A stretch of DNA of 21,366 nt from positions 1 to 21,366 of IMG/VR virus record IMGVR_UViG_3300032086_004469; one strand, given 5' to 3'. Below, one piece after another: positions 1 through 6,938 of this stretch (position 1 is the first letter of the stretch; each line of letters begins with the position of its first letter). A program made the translations under genes and the position numbers. The notes beneath the pieces were generated by a model that worked only from the letters and a program-made list of their open reading frames with translations, made no database searches and was not told the DNA's origin. This stretch comes from a virus.

Positions 1-4
1 GGCT

Positions 5-748
5 ATGAATAAGAAATATATTATTATCGGAGCGGTTGTTGCTGCTATTGCATATCTTACTATGTGTGGTAAGTGCGACGCTCAAGAAGTAGTACAAGAA
101 AAAAACTGGGAGCTCAATACTGAGGTCGGATATTACGAAAAGCGTATCTCCGGCGGTCTTTATGGAGCTCAAGATTCAGCGTATGTTAAGGCATCAACAA
201 AGCTTGGAGATCTTCAAGGTCTAGCTCTTGTCGGTAGTCTTGAATATGTCAATACTGATGATTACCAACTACACGGTACTGTTGGTACATATCTTAATAC
301 CCCTCTCGGTGGTGTTGACACACGTCTTGTAGTTCATACAGGTGAAGACGCTGATACTACATATGAATTGAACGGTGCTTATGATCTCAATTGGTTTGAG
401 TTTGTTGATACATCTTTTACTGTTGCTTTCGAAGACGGTAGTGAATCCGGTACTAGTACTGATAGTATCGTAACTACGCCAGCAATCAATGTATCTAAGA
501 CGTTTGATGTAACGTATGCAGATATGACAGTTGGTGGCGAATATGGTCAATCGTTCGGGTTTGATGAAGATGTAGAGTATGTACATGGTTATGTACGCTT
601 TACTTCAACTATTAATAATACCCTACCAGTATTCGTCCAGGTTAATGCTCTCAAGAATAATCTTGGCGTTGTAAATGCTATTTCATCTGAAGGTACAGAC
701 GGTGATTTCGATACATCGGTTACTGCAGGTGTAGCTTTTACGTTCTAA
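5..748 (+). CDS. Secreted outer-membrane beta-barrel (porin-like) protein
   Basis: This 247-residue protein starts with a lysine pair and a hydrophobic stretch (about residues 4-20), followed by a polar segment ending in Cys-Asp-Ala-Gln. That reads as a Sec signal peptide with probable signal peptidase I cleavage after Ala26. The mature part has no long hydrophobic helix; it is made of alternating strands rich in Gly, Thr, Tyr, Val and Asp, and its last residue is Phe after an alternating GVAFTF. A C-terminal aromatic is the usual recognition signal for the BAM complex of Gram-negative bacteria. I infer an outer-membrane beta-barrel of perhaps 10-12 strands. The specific family is not recognised. 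It could change host envelope permeability or block superinfection, but both roles are guesses. The start lies at the window edge, so its promoter is not visible; a terminator follows at 785-817. Confidence 0.6.
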   Translation: MNKKYIIIGAVVAAIAYLTMCGKCDAQEVVQEKNWELNTEVGYYEKRISGGLYGAQDSAYVKASTKLGDLQGLALVGSLEYVNTDDYQLHGTVGTYLNTPLGGVDTRLVVHTGEDADTTYELNGAYDLNWFEFVDTSFTVAFEDGSESGTSTDSIVTTPAINVSKTFDVTYADMTVGGEYGQSFGFDEDVEYVHGYVRFTSTINNTLPVFVQVNALKNNLGVVNAISSEGTDGDFDTSVTAGVAFTF

Positions 749-784
749 TAAATACTTAGATAACCTCCAGAGTAAATCTCTGAT

Positions 785-817
785 AGCGTGATCTCGAAAG
801 AGGTTGCGCTTTTTTTT
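785..817 (+). terminator. Rho-independent terminator after the beta-barrel gene
   Basis: An 11-bp stem (AGCGTGATCTC pairing with GAGGTTGCGCT, including a few G-T pairs) closes a GAAA tetraloop and runs into eight T residues. It ends the beta-barrel transcript before the Hsp20 gene. Confidence 0.85.
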
Positions 818-844
818 GGATATTTTGTATTTTTATATTATAAT

Positions 845-852
845 AGTAAATA
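845..852 (+). promoter_or_regulatory. Late-promoter octamer upstream of the Hsp20 gene
   Basis: AGTAAATA ends 7 nt before the ATG at 860. A TATAAT hexamer at 839-844 abuts it and might act as a host-type -10 element. No Shine-Dalgarno sequence is present. Confidence 0.4.
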
Positions 853-859
853 TTAATCT

Positions 860-1276
860 ATGACTAAACTAACTACATATAGAGGTACAAACCCAATAAC
901 AAACATTGAACAGGCTCTTGAAAGCATGTTCAATTTAACCCCTGTCTTCCATAATTTGGAAGAAGTATATAGAACTGGCGACCAGGTTCGATTTGCATCG
1001 CGCGAAGACGCTTTGTATATCCAAATCGATATCCCTGGTTGTGAAAAGAAAGATCTAGATCTTAACGTCGATACAGATCGTCGTGATATCTACATCAAAG
1101 GTAAACGCACTGTTAAAACAACTGATAGTGAAGAAACGCAAACTATGAATAGAAGCTTTTCTATTGGTAGAGAATACGATCTAAATAAGGTTGAATTCGC
1201 GTATAAGAATGGCGTACTCGAAGTAACTGTTCCGCGTAGAAAAAAAGAGGAATATATTAAGAAATATACACTCTAA
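860..1276 (+). CDS. Hsp20-family small heat-shock chaperone
   Basis: This 138-residue protein has an alpha-crystallin domain at about residues 40-130. It begins with a strand pattern around ALYIQIDIPGCEKKDL (51-66) and ends with the family hallmark AYKNGVLEV (114-122), followed by a basic tail. Small heat-shock proteins bind unfolding proteins in the cytoplasm and hold them for ATP-dependent refolding. Hsp20 genes are common in marine T4-like phages, where a role in folding or protecting virion proteins is suspected but not settled. The family call is secure. The gene stands alone between two terminators (785-817 and 1343-1366), so it is probably a single-gene transcript. Confidence 0.92.
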   Translation: MTKLTTYRGTNPITNIEQALESMFNLTPVFHNLEEVYRTGDQVRFASREDALYIQIDIPGCEKKDLDLNVDTDRRDIYIKGKRTVKTTDSEETQTMNRSFSIGREYDLNKVEFAYKNGVLEVTVPRRKKEEYIKKYTL

Positions 1277-1342
1277 CCTTAAATAAAAATAGGTCGGTGC
1301 ATAACTAATATACTAAACAGGGGATGGATGGTGGGCGTTATT

Positions 1343-1366
1343 AAAAGGCACTTCGGTGTCTTTTTT
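1343..1366 (+). terminator. Rho-independent terminator after the Hsp20 gene
   Basis: AAAAGGCAC, a TTCG tetraloop and GTGTCTTTT form a 9-bp stem inside a run of six T residues. It lies 67 nt after the Hsp20 stop. The open frame of the next gene reads back through it, which argues that the real start of that gene is downstream. Confidence 0.8.
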
Positions 1367-1378
1367 ATGGAACTGTAT

Positions 1379-1384
1379 TATAAT
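1379..1384 (+). promoter_or_regulatory. Possible -10 hexamer for the glycosylase-like gene
   Basis: A perfect TATAAT lies 6 nt before the ATG at 1391, just after the upstream terminator. No convincing -35 hexamer was found at 15-18 nt spacing, so this is tentative. If real, transcription would start at or next to the ATG. Confidence 0.3.
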
Positions 1385-1390
1385 AAGTAC

Positions 1391-1831
1391 ATGCAGACTT
1401 TTTTACCTTACGCATCATTTAAAGAATCAGCTAAAGCTTTAGATTATAGAAGACTTGGAAAGCAGCGAGTAGAGGTTTTACAGCTACTTAACAGTATTAA
1501 AAAGCTTAAGAATAACGAACCGGTTAAAGGTTGGAAGAATCACCCAGCTAGAAAAATGTGGTATAATGATAAGGGTGACTATACAAACGCTTTATGTTTA
1601 TATGGTCTATCCATCTGTAAAGAATGGAAGAGGAGAGGTTATAAAGATACGTGTACTGAAAAGATAGAAGCTCATTTTGATAAGTCTAAACCAGTCGTTT
1701 ACCCTAAATTTATCAACGATGCTAGAGTGCATCTATCCCATAGAAGTAACCTTATAAAGAAAGATAATAGCTACTATAAGGATAAATTTAAACGTACTGG
1801 TAAAGATATTGAATATTTCTGGAGTTATTAA
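1391..1831 (+). CDS. Pyrimidine-dimer DNA glycosylase-like protein (Pyr_excise-type)
   Basis: The chosen start gives 146 residues beginning MQTFLPYASF. The segments MQTFLPY, ALDYRRLGKQRVEVLQLL, WKNHPARKMW and LCLYGLSICKEWKRRGYKD form the conserved core of a small phage and bacterial family usually annotated as pyrimidine-dimer DNA glycosylase, related to T4 endonuclease V. Such enzymes cut the glycosidic bond at UV dimers, which would suit a phage in sunlit water. The frame stays open to 1328, but that extension is made of the preceding terminator, so I use the internal ATG that matches the family N-terminus. The family match is from memory of motifs; activity on dimers is inferred from annotation practice and is less certain than the family. 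Confidence 0.7.
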   Translation: MQTFLPYASFKESAKALDYRRLGKQRVEVLQLLNSIKKLKNNEPVKGWKNHPARKMWYNDKGDYTNALCLYGLSICKEWKRRGYKDTCTEKIEAHFDKSKPVVYPKFINDARVHLSHRSNLIKKDNSYYKDKFKRTGKDIEYFWSY

Positions 1832-1839
1832 GTATTAAG

Positions 1840-2097
1840 ATGGAAACAATCGGTTGGACTTATACTGTATGTTTTGCTATTTGTTATGTACCGCAAATAG
1901 TAAAAAGTTTAACAACAAAAAAAGTTGATGATGTAAGTGTATCTCTCTTTGCGCTATCACTTATCGGATACATATCAGCTCTTACGTATACTATTGGAGA
2001 AATAGGTTTAAACCCAATTCTAATAACTAACTATATATCTGGAGGACTATGTAGTTTATTAATGATAATTATATTTTTATGCTACAAAAAGAATTAA
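1840..2097 (+). CDS. PQ-loop / SemiSWEET-like small membrane protein
   Basis: This 85-residue protein is almost entirely membrane-embedded, with three predicted helices at about residues 4-23, 34-54 and 59-81. The first helix contains CYVPQI (15-20), the Pro-Gln signature of PQ-loop proteins, followed by a polar SLTTKKVDDVSVSLF linker typical of the MtN3/SWEET/SemiSWEET group. Bacterial SemiSWEETs are three-helix half-transporters that dimerise in the inner membrane to move sugars by facilitated diffusion, and the size and topology fit. The substrate cannot be read from the sequence. It starts 8 nt after the glycosylase-like gene and overlaps the next gene by 19 nt, so the three are probably one transcript. 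Confidence 0.72.
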   Translation: METIGWTYTVCFAICYVPQIVKSLTTKKVDDVSVSLFALSLIGYISALTYTIGEIGLNPILITNYISGGLCSLLMIIIFLCYKKN

Positions 2098-2291
2098 ATA
2101 TATATGTGGGTAAGGAGTTCTATAGCTCAAAGGTTTATTTATTTCTTAAGCAAGAACAGCAAGAGATTGACAAGCTCAAGTGGATAGAATCCGAAAAAGA
2201 AGGCCGTGATATAGGAAGATATAGAGCGGTTTTTTTGTGGAATAAATACCACCGCGATGAGTGGAAAAAAAATCTATGGTCTAGTTCTTAA
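2079..2291 (+). CDS. Small conserved-looking protein of unknown function
   Basis: This 70-residue protein is charged and mainly helical. Its second half, KWIESEKEGRDIGRYRAVF followed by WNKYHRDEWKK, resembles a short motif seen in uncharacterised proteins of phages and cyanobacteria (Trp, then GxDIGxxRA, then a His-Arg-x-x-Trp ending). The function is unknown. The start overlaps the end of the PQ-loop gene, which suggests translational coupling. The end overlaps the convergent minus-strand coiled-coil gene by 18 nt, with no terminator between them. Confidence 0.6.
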   Translation: MLQKELNIYVGKEFYSSKVYLFLKQEQQEIDKLKWIESEKEGRDIGRYRAVFLWNKYHRDEWKKNLWSSS

Positions 2292-2663
2292 CTCAGCTTT
2301 AATATACTCAATATCTTTTTTAATAGATGTTATTTCACGCTCTAATTCTACCATGTTTTGTGTTATAACGATCTGGCCATCGCTTGTTATTAACTTTGAT
2401 ACGAGATTCTCCATTCTCTCTATTAACGGTATAATTTTTGTAGCGTCAGCTTTAAGATTTGCGACTGTCCATTTTAAAGATTGAGTCTCCATCTCTAAAT
2501 TGCTTATCTTTAATAAGATAATTTCTTGATCTTTTTGATAAATCTCTGTACTAACATAGTTATTATTGAGCCATAAGGCCGCAGAAGCAGCAATAAATGC
2601 AGCCACAAACGGTGCAACCTTAAAGTCATTAAAAAATTCTAGAAGGGAACTTAAGTTCTTCAT
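2274..2663 (-). CDS. Membrane-anchored coiled-coil protein, unknown function
   Basis: Starting at the ATG at 2663, this is a 129-residue protein. An upstream TTG at 2675 would add four residues, but the ATG is preferred. After about 14 polar residues there is one Ala-rich transmembrane helix (about 17-32). The remaining roughly 95 residues are heptad-like, rich in Glu, Lys, Ile and Leu, and should form a coiled coil. The architecture resembles small phage inner-membrane proteins (spanin or holin-accessory type), but no family was recognised and no lipobox or periplasmic partner gene is visible. It follows the spike gene on the same strand and has its own late-promoter octamer. Confidence 0.6.
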   Translation of the reverse strand: MKNLSSLLEFFNDFKVAPFVAAFIAASAALWLNNNYVSTEIYQKDQEIILLKISNLEMETQSLKWTVANLKADATKIIPLIERMENLVSKLITSDGQIVITQNMVELEREITSIKKDIEYIKAELRTRP

Positions 2664-2679
2664 AAGTATATACAATAAG

Positions 2680-2687
2680 TATTTATT
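2680..2687 (-). promoter_or_regulatory. Late-promoter octamer upstream of the membrane coiled-coil gene
   Basis: On the minus strand the octamer is AATAAATA followed by CTTA. It ends 16 nt before the ATG at 2663, one of the few cases with room for a short leader. Confidence 0.45.
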
Positions 2688-2725
2688 CGCTGAATTCCTG
2701 TAACTCGGTTAAAAGTTCATTTATT

Positions 2726-4915
2726 TTAGTCTTTTTTCTCGTTATGTATTGCTTCAGCGACACTTCTAGAACTACTTGAGTTTAAAGCAGTTGCAGCAGC
2801 TGCTCTAAGAGCTGCATTACCACCGACTAGTGTCATAGCTGGTGCTCGAAAGTAGTGCGCATGTGCTGGGATATCTACTTCATGCGTATGCCCCGGTCCA
2901 TCGTTTGCACTCGTTATAATTGTTTCAATATCACAATCTTCTGTTATATGAAATTCCACCGGGGCTGTAATATGCTGCACAAATAGCTCACCTTCGACAT
3001 GTAGACCACCGCCTATAATAACATTCTTATTAACACCTAAGCCGCTATCAATTAATACTTGTCTCTGATTTTTATTACGAAGTCTCAATATTTCACCACT
3101 GATATTAACTACTTTAGCATCGATATTTACTTCGTTCTCTGAGCCAATATTAACCTGCTCACCAGCTATATTAGTTATTGAACCGGTTAGGTTTGTCGGC
3201 CCGTAAGATTTAAGATTAAGCCCACCGGCACCTACCATTACATTATACCTATTACATACATTTAAGGTATAATTACCACCGGGTAGATCCTGTACATGTA
3301 CATATTCTAATAAAGGTGATTCGGTTTTATTGAGATACACGACATCGTTATCAACTAATACTTCACTAGGCGTCAATTTACCGATATTATCTAAACGTAT
3401 ACTGCCGAAATCATTCATTAGCATTCCGATTGTCTCCATCTTATGTTTAGTGATCTGGGTAATCTCGCTACCACCTACACCTAATTCCTGTTCAATTTTA
3501 GTAAGTTCCGGAAGACTCGCTTCAATTAACTCTTTAAGCTTATCTTTTCTATCATCTATATCCCAGGTACCACCCTGCGTTGATGCGCTCTTCCCCGAAC
3601 CGTTAACGAATGACTTTCCTGATTGACTTTCCCACCTAGCCGTGCTAGCAGTTGCAGCACCTAATCCACTCTCTGCAGTACCATCTACGGCAGGTGCGGT
3701 TGAGACCTGTGAAGTTGTTGGTATATTAACGGGTGTTGTAGTAGTACCGCTACGAGCCTGGTATGTATCAGAACTTGTTACTGGAAAATTAGCAAAGGTA
3801 CCGCTTCTCTCCTGAAGAAGGCTATTTCTTTTTAATGTAGTTATACCATTAGAATCTTTTACGCTATTATCATTTGTACGTTTTATTTCAAATAGCTGCT
3901 TAAACTCCTGTATGCCCGATACAACATCTTTCCATTTTTTGAAATACTCCTCATTTAATGAACCAACCTTTTTATACTTGTCTCTATAGACTATCTCATC
4001 TAAATTTTTACCGGTAAATTCGTTTTTAAAACCTCTCACCGTGTCATATGAATCGTTTAATGTTAGTCCTTGCTTGTTTTTAGAGTTAAGCTCTACGCTA
4101 GTCTGATTATTCATCTCTTTAAATGATCCAGAGTAATGTGTTAGTCTTACCTTTTCATTCAAATCACTATTAACGAACTCTAATGTACCGCCTTTTTGAT
4201 TAATAACGTATTTATTTCTATATGCATCAACGTTATTATTATATTCGGTTATACTAGCGTTCTTATTTTCATACGTGCCTGGGTAATCTAACCCCGGTTC
4301 ATTTTGCGACTCGTAAATACCTTGCCAGTCTGATTGACCGAAACTAGCGGCAAAATAAACAGGGAAGTTCGGATTACCTTCTCTAAAGAATACCCATACG
4401 TGTGCTCCGACAGATGGTATACAGAAAGCTCCTTTAGCTTCGTTCGAATAACCGTTAGGTTTATATTCATACGATAAAGGGTTAGGTCTATTTACATTCA
4501 TCGATGCATCATTAAATGCATCGCTTACTCTAATAGTTTCATCATAAAAATTACTAGGCGCTGCTCCCTCACCTGTTAGAGCGGACGTAGCACTTGTTAC
4601 TGTATCGAGGAAATTACTATCAGAGACACTACCCGTTAGGTTAAAATTATTAAATCTACCGCTAGCGCTTTCACCCACGAGAGGTGCAGCGCAGTCAGCC
4701 CACGGTGTTATTCTCTTAAGATCGTCGAGAATCTCGGTAAGATCTTCATCTATATTATTACCTATAAACTTTAAAGCTTTATTTTCGCTTTTTTTAACCC
4801 AATTATTATAAATCGTAGAAGATATATGAGGTACGAACACTTTTATCTTACCAGCTTTATCCGGGTCATTATTCTGGATTACAATGCCTAGATGATTTCC
4901 GTAGTATTTCTTCAT
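2726..4915 (-). CDS. Baseplate central spike protein, gp5/VgrG-like, without a lysozyme domain
   Basis: This 729-residue protein begins with the oligosaccharide-binding-fold segment of phage spike proteins: GNHLGIVIQNNDPDKAGKIK, VFVPHIS, then the second half around SVGAHVWVFFREGNPNFPVY. A long low-complexity Ser/Thr/Ala region follows (roughly residues 370-450). The C-terminal third (about 560-670) has repeated short strands such as LNLKSYGPTNLTGSITNIAG, as in the triple-stranded beta-helix of T4 gp5. The end carries two His-x-His pairs (H676/H678 and H685/H687), like the metal-binding tips of spike proteins. T4 gp5 also holds a lysozyme domain between OB-fold and helix; I see none here. The role is to pierce the outer membrane during tail contraction. 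It is followed by a membrane protein gene and preceded 13 nt upstream by a coiled-coil gene. Confidence 0.8.
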   Translation of the reverse strand: MKKYYGNHLGIVIQNNDPDKAGKIKVFVPHISSTIYNNWVKKSENKALKFIGNNIDEDLTEILDDLKRITPWADCAAPLVGESASGRFNNFNLTGSVSDSNFLDTVTSATSALTGEGAAPSNFYDETIRVSDAFNDASMNVNRPNPLSYEYKPNGYSNEAKGAFCIPSVGAHVWVFFREGNPNFPVYFAASFGQSDWQGIYESQNEPGLDYPGTYENKNASITEYNNNVDAYRNKYVINQKGGTLEFVNSDLNEKVRLTHYSGSFKEMNNQTSVELNSKNKQGLTLNDSYDTVRGFKNEFTGKNLDEIVYRDKYKKVGSLNEEYFKKWKDVVSGIQEFKQLFEIKRTNDNSVKDSNGITTLKRNSLLQERSGTFANFPVTSSDTYQARSGTTTTPVNIPTTSQVSTAPAVDGTAESGLGAATASTARWESQSGKSFVNGSGKSASTQGGTWDIDDRKDKLKELIEASLPELTKIEQELGVGGSEITQITKHKMETIGMLMNDFGSIRLDNIGKLTPSEVLVDNDVVYLNKTESPLLEYVHVQDLPGGNYTLNVCNRYNVMVGAGGLNLKSYGPTNLTGSITNIAGEQVNIGSENEVNIDAKVVNISGEILRLRNKNQRQVLIDSGLGVNKNVIIGGGLHVEGELFVQHITAPVEFHITEDCDIETIITSANDGPGHTHEVDIPAHAHYFRAPAMTLVGGNAALRAAAATALNSSSSRSVAEAIHNEKKD

Positions 4916-4925
4916 AGTATATTAT

Positions 4926-4933
4926 TATTTAAA
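4926..4933 (-). promoter_or_regulatory. Late-promoter octamer upstream of the spike gene
   Basis: TTTAAATA on the minus strand, 10 nt before the ATG at 4915. It overlaps the last codons of the coiled-coil gene that ends at 4929. Confidence 0.45.
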
Positions 4934-5561
4934 TAAAAATATTTTTTTTATCAACAAGACTATCTAATGTATCAACAGATTTAAGTTGCGCTTTAGCTTT
5001 TTCCGCATTAGATATACCCTTTTCAGCAGCCACTTTACCGGATTCTAAAACATTAGACGTTATGTCATTTACTACTTTTTGTTGATTAGCAATATCTACA
5101 TTAAAATCTCTTAGCTGATTATTTGTAATCCCCTTTACGCTTGATTTAATATCACCGAACATATCGCCTTGAAATTTTGCAACTTCATCTGATGATATTT
5201 TTTCTATGTCTATACTATCTAATTGACTCTTAAAATTTATCTCCTTTTTTAGCTTCTCTGCGTTGAGCTTACTACGAATATCGGTTAAAGATTCTAAGCT
5301 TTGGCTAACCTTATCATCTATCGCTTCAATATACGAACTAACATCTATTTCTGGTATACTAATCTCCGGCAACTGACCAGTTTTAAGATTTTTAAAATTT
5401 TCTACTGCGCTAGTAACCTTACTTTTAATTTGCGGAGTAACACTCTCTATAGTTTGATTTATATCAAACGTCTTAATCTTAGGGGATTTGAGCTCTATAG
5501 ATGACGGGTTAATTTTCTTTAACTCGGTTGAGAGAGAGTCAGTATTAAAAGATATAGCCAT
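4929..5561 (-). CDS. Coiled-coil protein, putative virion or baseplate component
   Basis: Read from the ATG at 5561 this is a 210-residue protein beginning MAISFNTDSLSTEL. The frame is open for 20 further codons upstream, but those cross the promoter octamer and the start region of the divergent operon, so the shorter form is preferred. The sequence is rich in Ser, Lys, Ile, Asp and Glu with heptad-like spacing over about residues 35-200, and has no membrane helix or signal peptide. No family was recognised. Its position directly before the spike gene, on the same strand, suggests a baseplate or tail role, but this is inference from context only. Confidence 0.6.
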   Translation of the reverse strand: MAISFNTDSLSTELKKINPSSIELKSPKIKTFDINQTIESVTPQIKSKVTSAVENFKNLKTGQLPEISIPEIDVSSYIEAIDDKVSQSLESLTDIRSKLNAEKLKKEINFKSQLDSIDIEKISSDEVAKFQGDMFGDIKSSVKGITNNQLRDFNVDIANQQKVVNDITSNVLESGKVAAEKGISNAEKAKAQLKSVDTLDSLVDKKNIFI

Positions 5562-5566
5562 ATAAT

Positions 5567-5574
5567 TATTTACT
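5567..5574 (-). promoter_or_regulatory. Late-promoter octamer upstream of the coiled-coil gene
   Basis: AGTAAATA on the minus strand ends exactly 5 nt before the ATG at 5561. It lies back-to-back with a host-type promoter for the plus-strand DNA-modification operon. Confidence 0.5.
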
Positions 5575-5601
5575 TGATAACTCAGCTTTAGTATATATAA
5601 T
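5574..5601 (+). promoter_or_regulatory. Sigma70-like promoter of the DpdA-like/kinase/QueF operon
   Basis: TTGATA (5574-5579), 16 nt, then TATAAT (5596-5601) reads as a host vegetative promoter and contains no TAAATA late element. Transcription would begin about 7 nt downstream, at or next to the ATG at 5609. An early promoter would suit a DNA-modification operon needed before packaging. This is a sequence call without expression data. Confidence 0.5.
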
Positions 5602-5608
5602 ATAACAT

Positions 5609-6400
5609 ATGTTAGTATCACATGAAAGTCCTATCTCCATTCTAGATAAGTCGCGTGAGTATAATGATTATGATTACGCGCTTGTACATCTATTTGAAAC
5701 GCATCCCGAGTATTATGAATACTTTAAAAACAGTGTCAAACTTGGCAGAGAAGTTCTGCTAGATAATAGTATCTTCGAACTCGGCGAGGCGTTTGATTCT
5801 GAAAAATTTGCAAAATATACTAAAGAGCTTAAGCCGAGCTATTATATTGTACCCGATGTATTGGAGGATGGATATGCTACTATTAAAAGCTTTTCTGAGT
5901 TTACATCGAAATATACCGATCTACCCGGTTTAAAGATCGGTGCCGTGCAAGGTAAAACGTATGATGAAATTGTTGACTGTTATCGGTATATGTCAGAATA
6001 TGCTGACTACATTGCTATTAGTTTCGACTTTAGCTATTACATTGCAACGGGCCGTGGTAAGACAAAGCTTGAGAGATGGTGCTCTGGCAGACAAAAATTA
6101 ATTAACGATCTTAAAAGTGACGGTATCTGGAATGCGAATAAACCGCATCACTTATTAGGATGCTCTCTCGCTCGTGAATTTAAGAAATACGTCGGTGATA
6201 GGTCGATTAGATCTGTTGATACTTCAAATCCAGTCGTCGCCGGTATTAAGGAACTCCGATATACTGGTGATCTAGGATTAAATGAGAAACCTTCTATTAT
6301 GTTAGCGGATCTTATTGATCACGAAGTAACAGATACAGAATGGGAAAACATCGATCATAACGTTTGGTGCTTTAAAGATATTATTGGACATGGTTATTAG
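5609..6400 (+). CDS. dpdA: TGT-superfamily DNA transglycosylase, DpdA-like (7-deazaguanine insertion)
   Basis: This 263-residue protein has the strand-loop pattern of a TIM-barrel tRNA-guanine transglycosylase relative. Recognisable segments are LLDNSIFELGEAFD (50-63), YYIVPDVLEDGYATI (78-92), KIGAVQGKTYDE (109-120), HHLLGCSLAREF (180-191) and IRSVDTSNPVVAGI (200-213). Asp52, Asp83 and Asp204 are candidate catalytic acids. Phage DpdA enzymes exchange guanine in DNA for a 7-deazaguanine base. The call is strengthened by the QueF gene in the same operon. The protein is shorter than bacterial TGT (about 370 residues) and lacks its Cys-x-Cys-x-x-Cys zinc site, arguing against a normal tRNA enzyme. 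It overlaps the kinase gene by 11 nt. A DNA rather than RNA substrate is inferred. Confidence 0.68.
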   Translation: MLVSHESPISILDKSREYNDYDYALVHLFETHPEYYEYFKNSVKLGREVLLDNSIFELGEAFDSEKFAKYTKELKPSYYIVPDVLEDGYATIKSFSEFTSKYTDLPGLKIGAVQGKTYDEIVDCYRYMSEYADYIAISFDFSYYIATGRGKTKLERWCSGRQKLINDLKSDGIWNANKPHHLLGCSLAREFKKYVGDRSIRSVDTSNPVVAGIKELRYTGDLGLNEKPSIMLADLIDHEVTDTEWENIDHNVWCFKDIIGHGY

Positions 6401-6938
6401 TTTTACAGGGGCTCAAAGTACAGGTAAATCTACCTTACTTGAAAGATGTAAGTTGGACGAAAAGTTCAGGAAATTCGATTTTGAACCTGAAGTTACTCGT
6501 TGGGTAAAGAAAACCTATGGGTTAGCTATTAACGAAGAAGGTGACGATACGACTCAATTATCAATTCTTAGCAGACATTTACATAACTATCTCTATTATA
6601 AAAATAAGGATGTTATTATGGATAGGTGTATTTTAGATGGATTGGTGTATACAACATATCAGTACTGTCAAGAAAAAGTAAGTCGTGGGGTATATGACTA
6701 TGCTGAACTTTTATTTAAGAAGTTAATTGATAAGGTTGATATAATTTTCTATACTGAACCTGATATTGAACTCGTTGACGACGGTGAGAGAAGTGTCGAT
6801 GAGGAGTTTAGAGAAACGATCATTAAATTATTTGAAGAAGCAATTGATCATTACGATATTAAGGTAGTAAGATTAAGCGGATCAGTTGAAAATCGCATGA
6901 ACATCATTTATAATACAGTAAACAATTATGGCAAATAA
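6390..6938 (+). CDS. P-loop nucleotide/nucleoside kinase-like protein (AAA_28/NadR-type)
   Basis: Read from the ATG at 6390 this is 182 residues. A Walker A motif, GAQSTGKST, lies at residues 7-15 directly after the first strand. Other segments include FEPEVTRWV (about 31-39) and VIMDRCILDGLVYT (75-88), whose Asp-Arg pair resembles the DR(x) motif of thymidylate and nicotinamide-riboside kinases, and a strand ending YTEPD where a Walker B-like base-binding loop would follow. The fold is a small-molecule phosphotransferase of the AAA_28/NadR-kinase group; the substrate is not evident. It overlaps both neighbours by exactly 11 nt (6390-6400 and 6928-6938), so its product is probably coupled to the DpdA-like and QueF proteins. 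It might phosphorylate a nucleoside or a cofactor precursor. Confidence 0.75.
   Translation: MVISFTGAQSTGKSTLLERCKLDEKFRKFDFEPEVTRWVKKTYGLAINEEGDDTTQLSILSRHLHNYLYYKNKDVIMDRCILDGLVYTTYQYCQEKVSRGVYDYAELLFKKLIDKVDIIFYTEPDIELVDDGERSVDEEFRETIIKLFEEAIDHYDIKVVRLSGSVENRMNIIYNTVNNYGK

Noticed and set aside
50-100. Lipoprotein signal (Leu-Thr-Met-Cys) in the beta-barrel protein
   Set aside because: Met before the Cys is a poor lipobox, and an Ala-type signal peptidase I site follows shortly after; the terminal Phe also favours a barrel.
1328-1390. Extended N-terminus of the glycosylase-like gene
   Set aside because: The extra 21 codons are made of the Hsp20 terminator (AAAAGGCAC-TTCG stem and T run), and the family N-terminus matches the internal ATG at 1391.
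5562-5621. Upstream 20-codon extension of the minus-strand coiled-coil gene
   Set aside because: It crosses the late octamer and the promoter and start of the divergent operon; the ATG at 5561 with an octamer at 5 nt is preferred.
6384-6389. TTG start two codons upstream for the kinase
   Set aside because: The ATG at 6390 begins the first strand directly and gives an 11-nt overlap matching the other junction; TTG is not needed.
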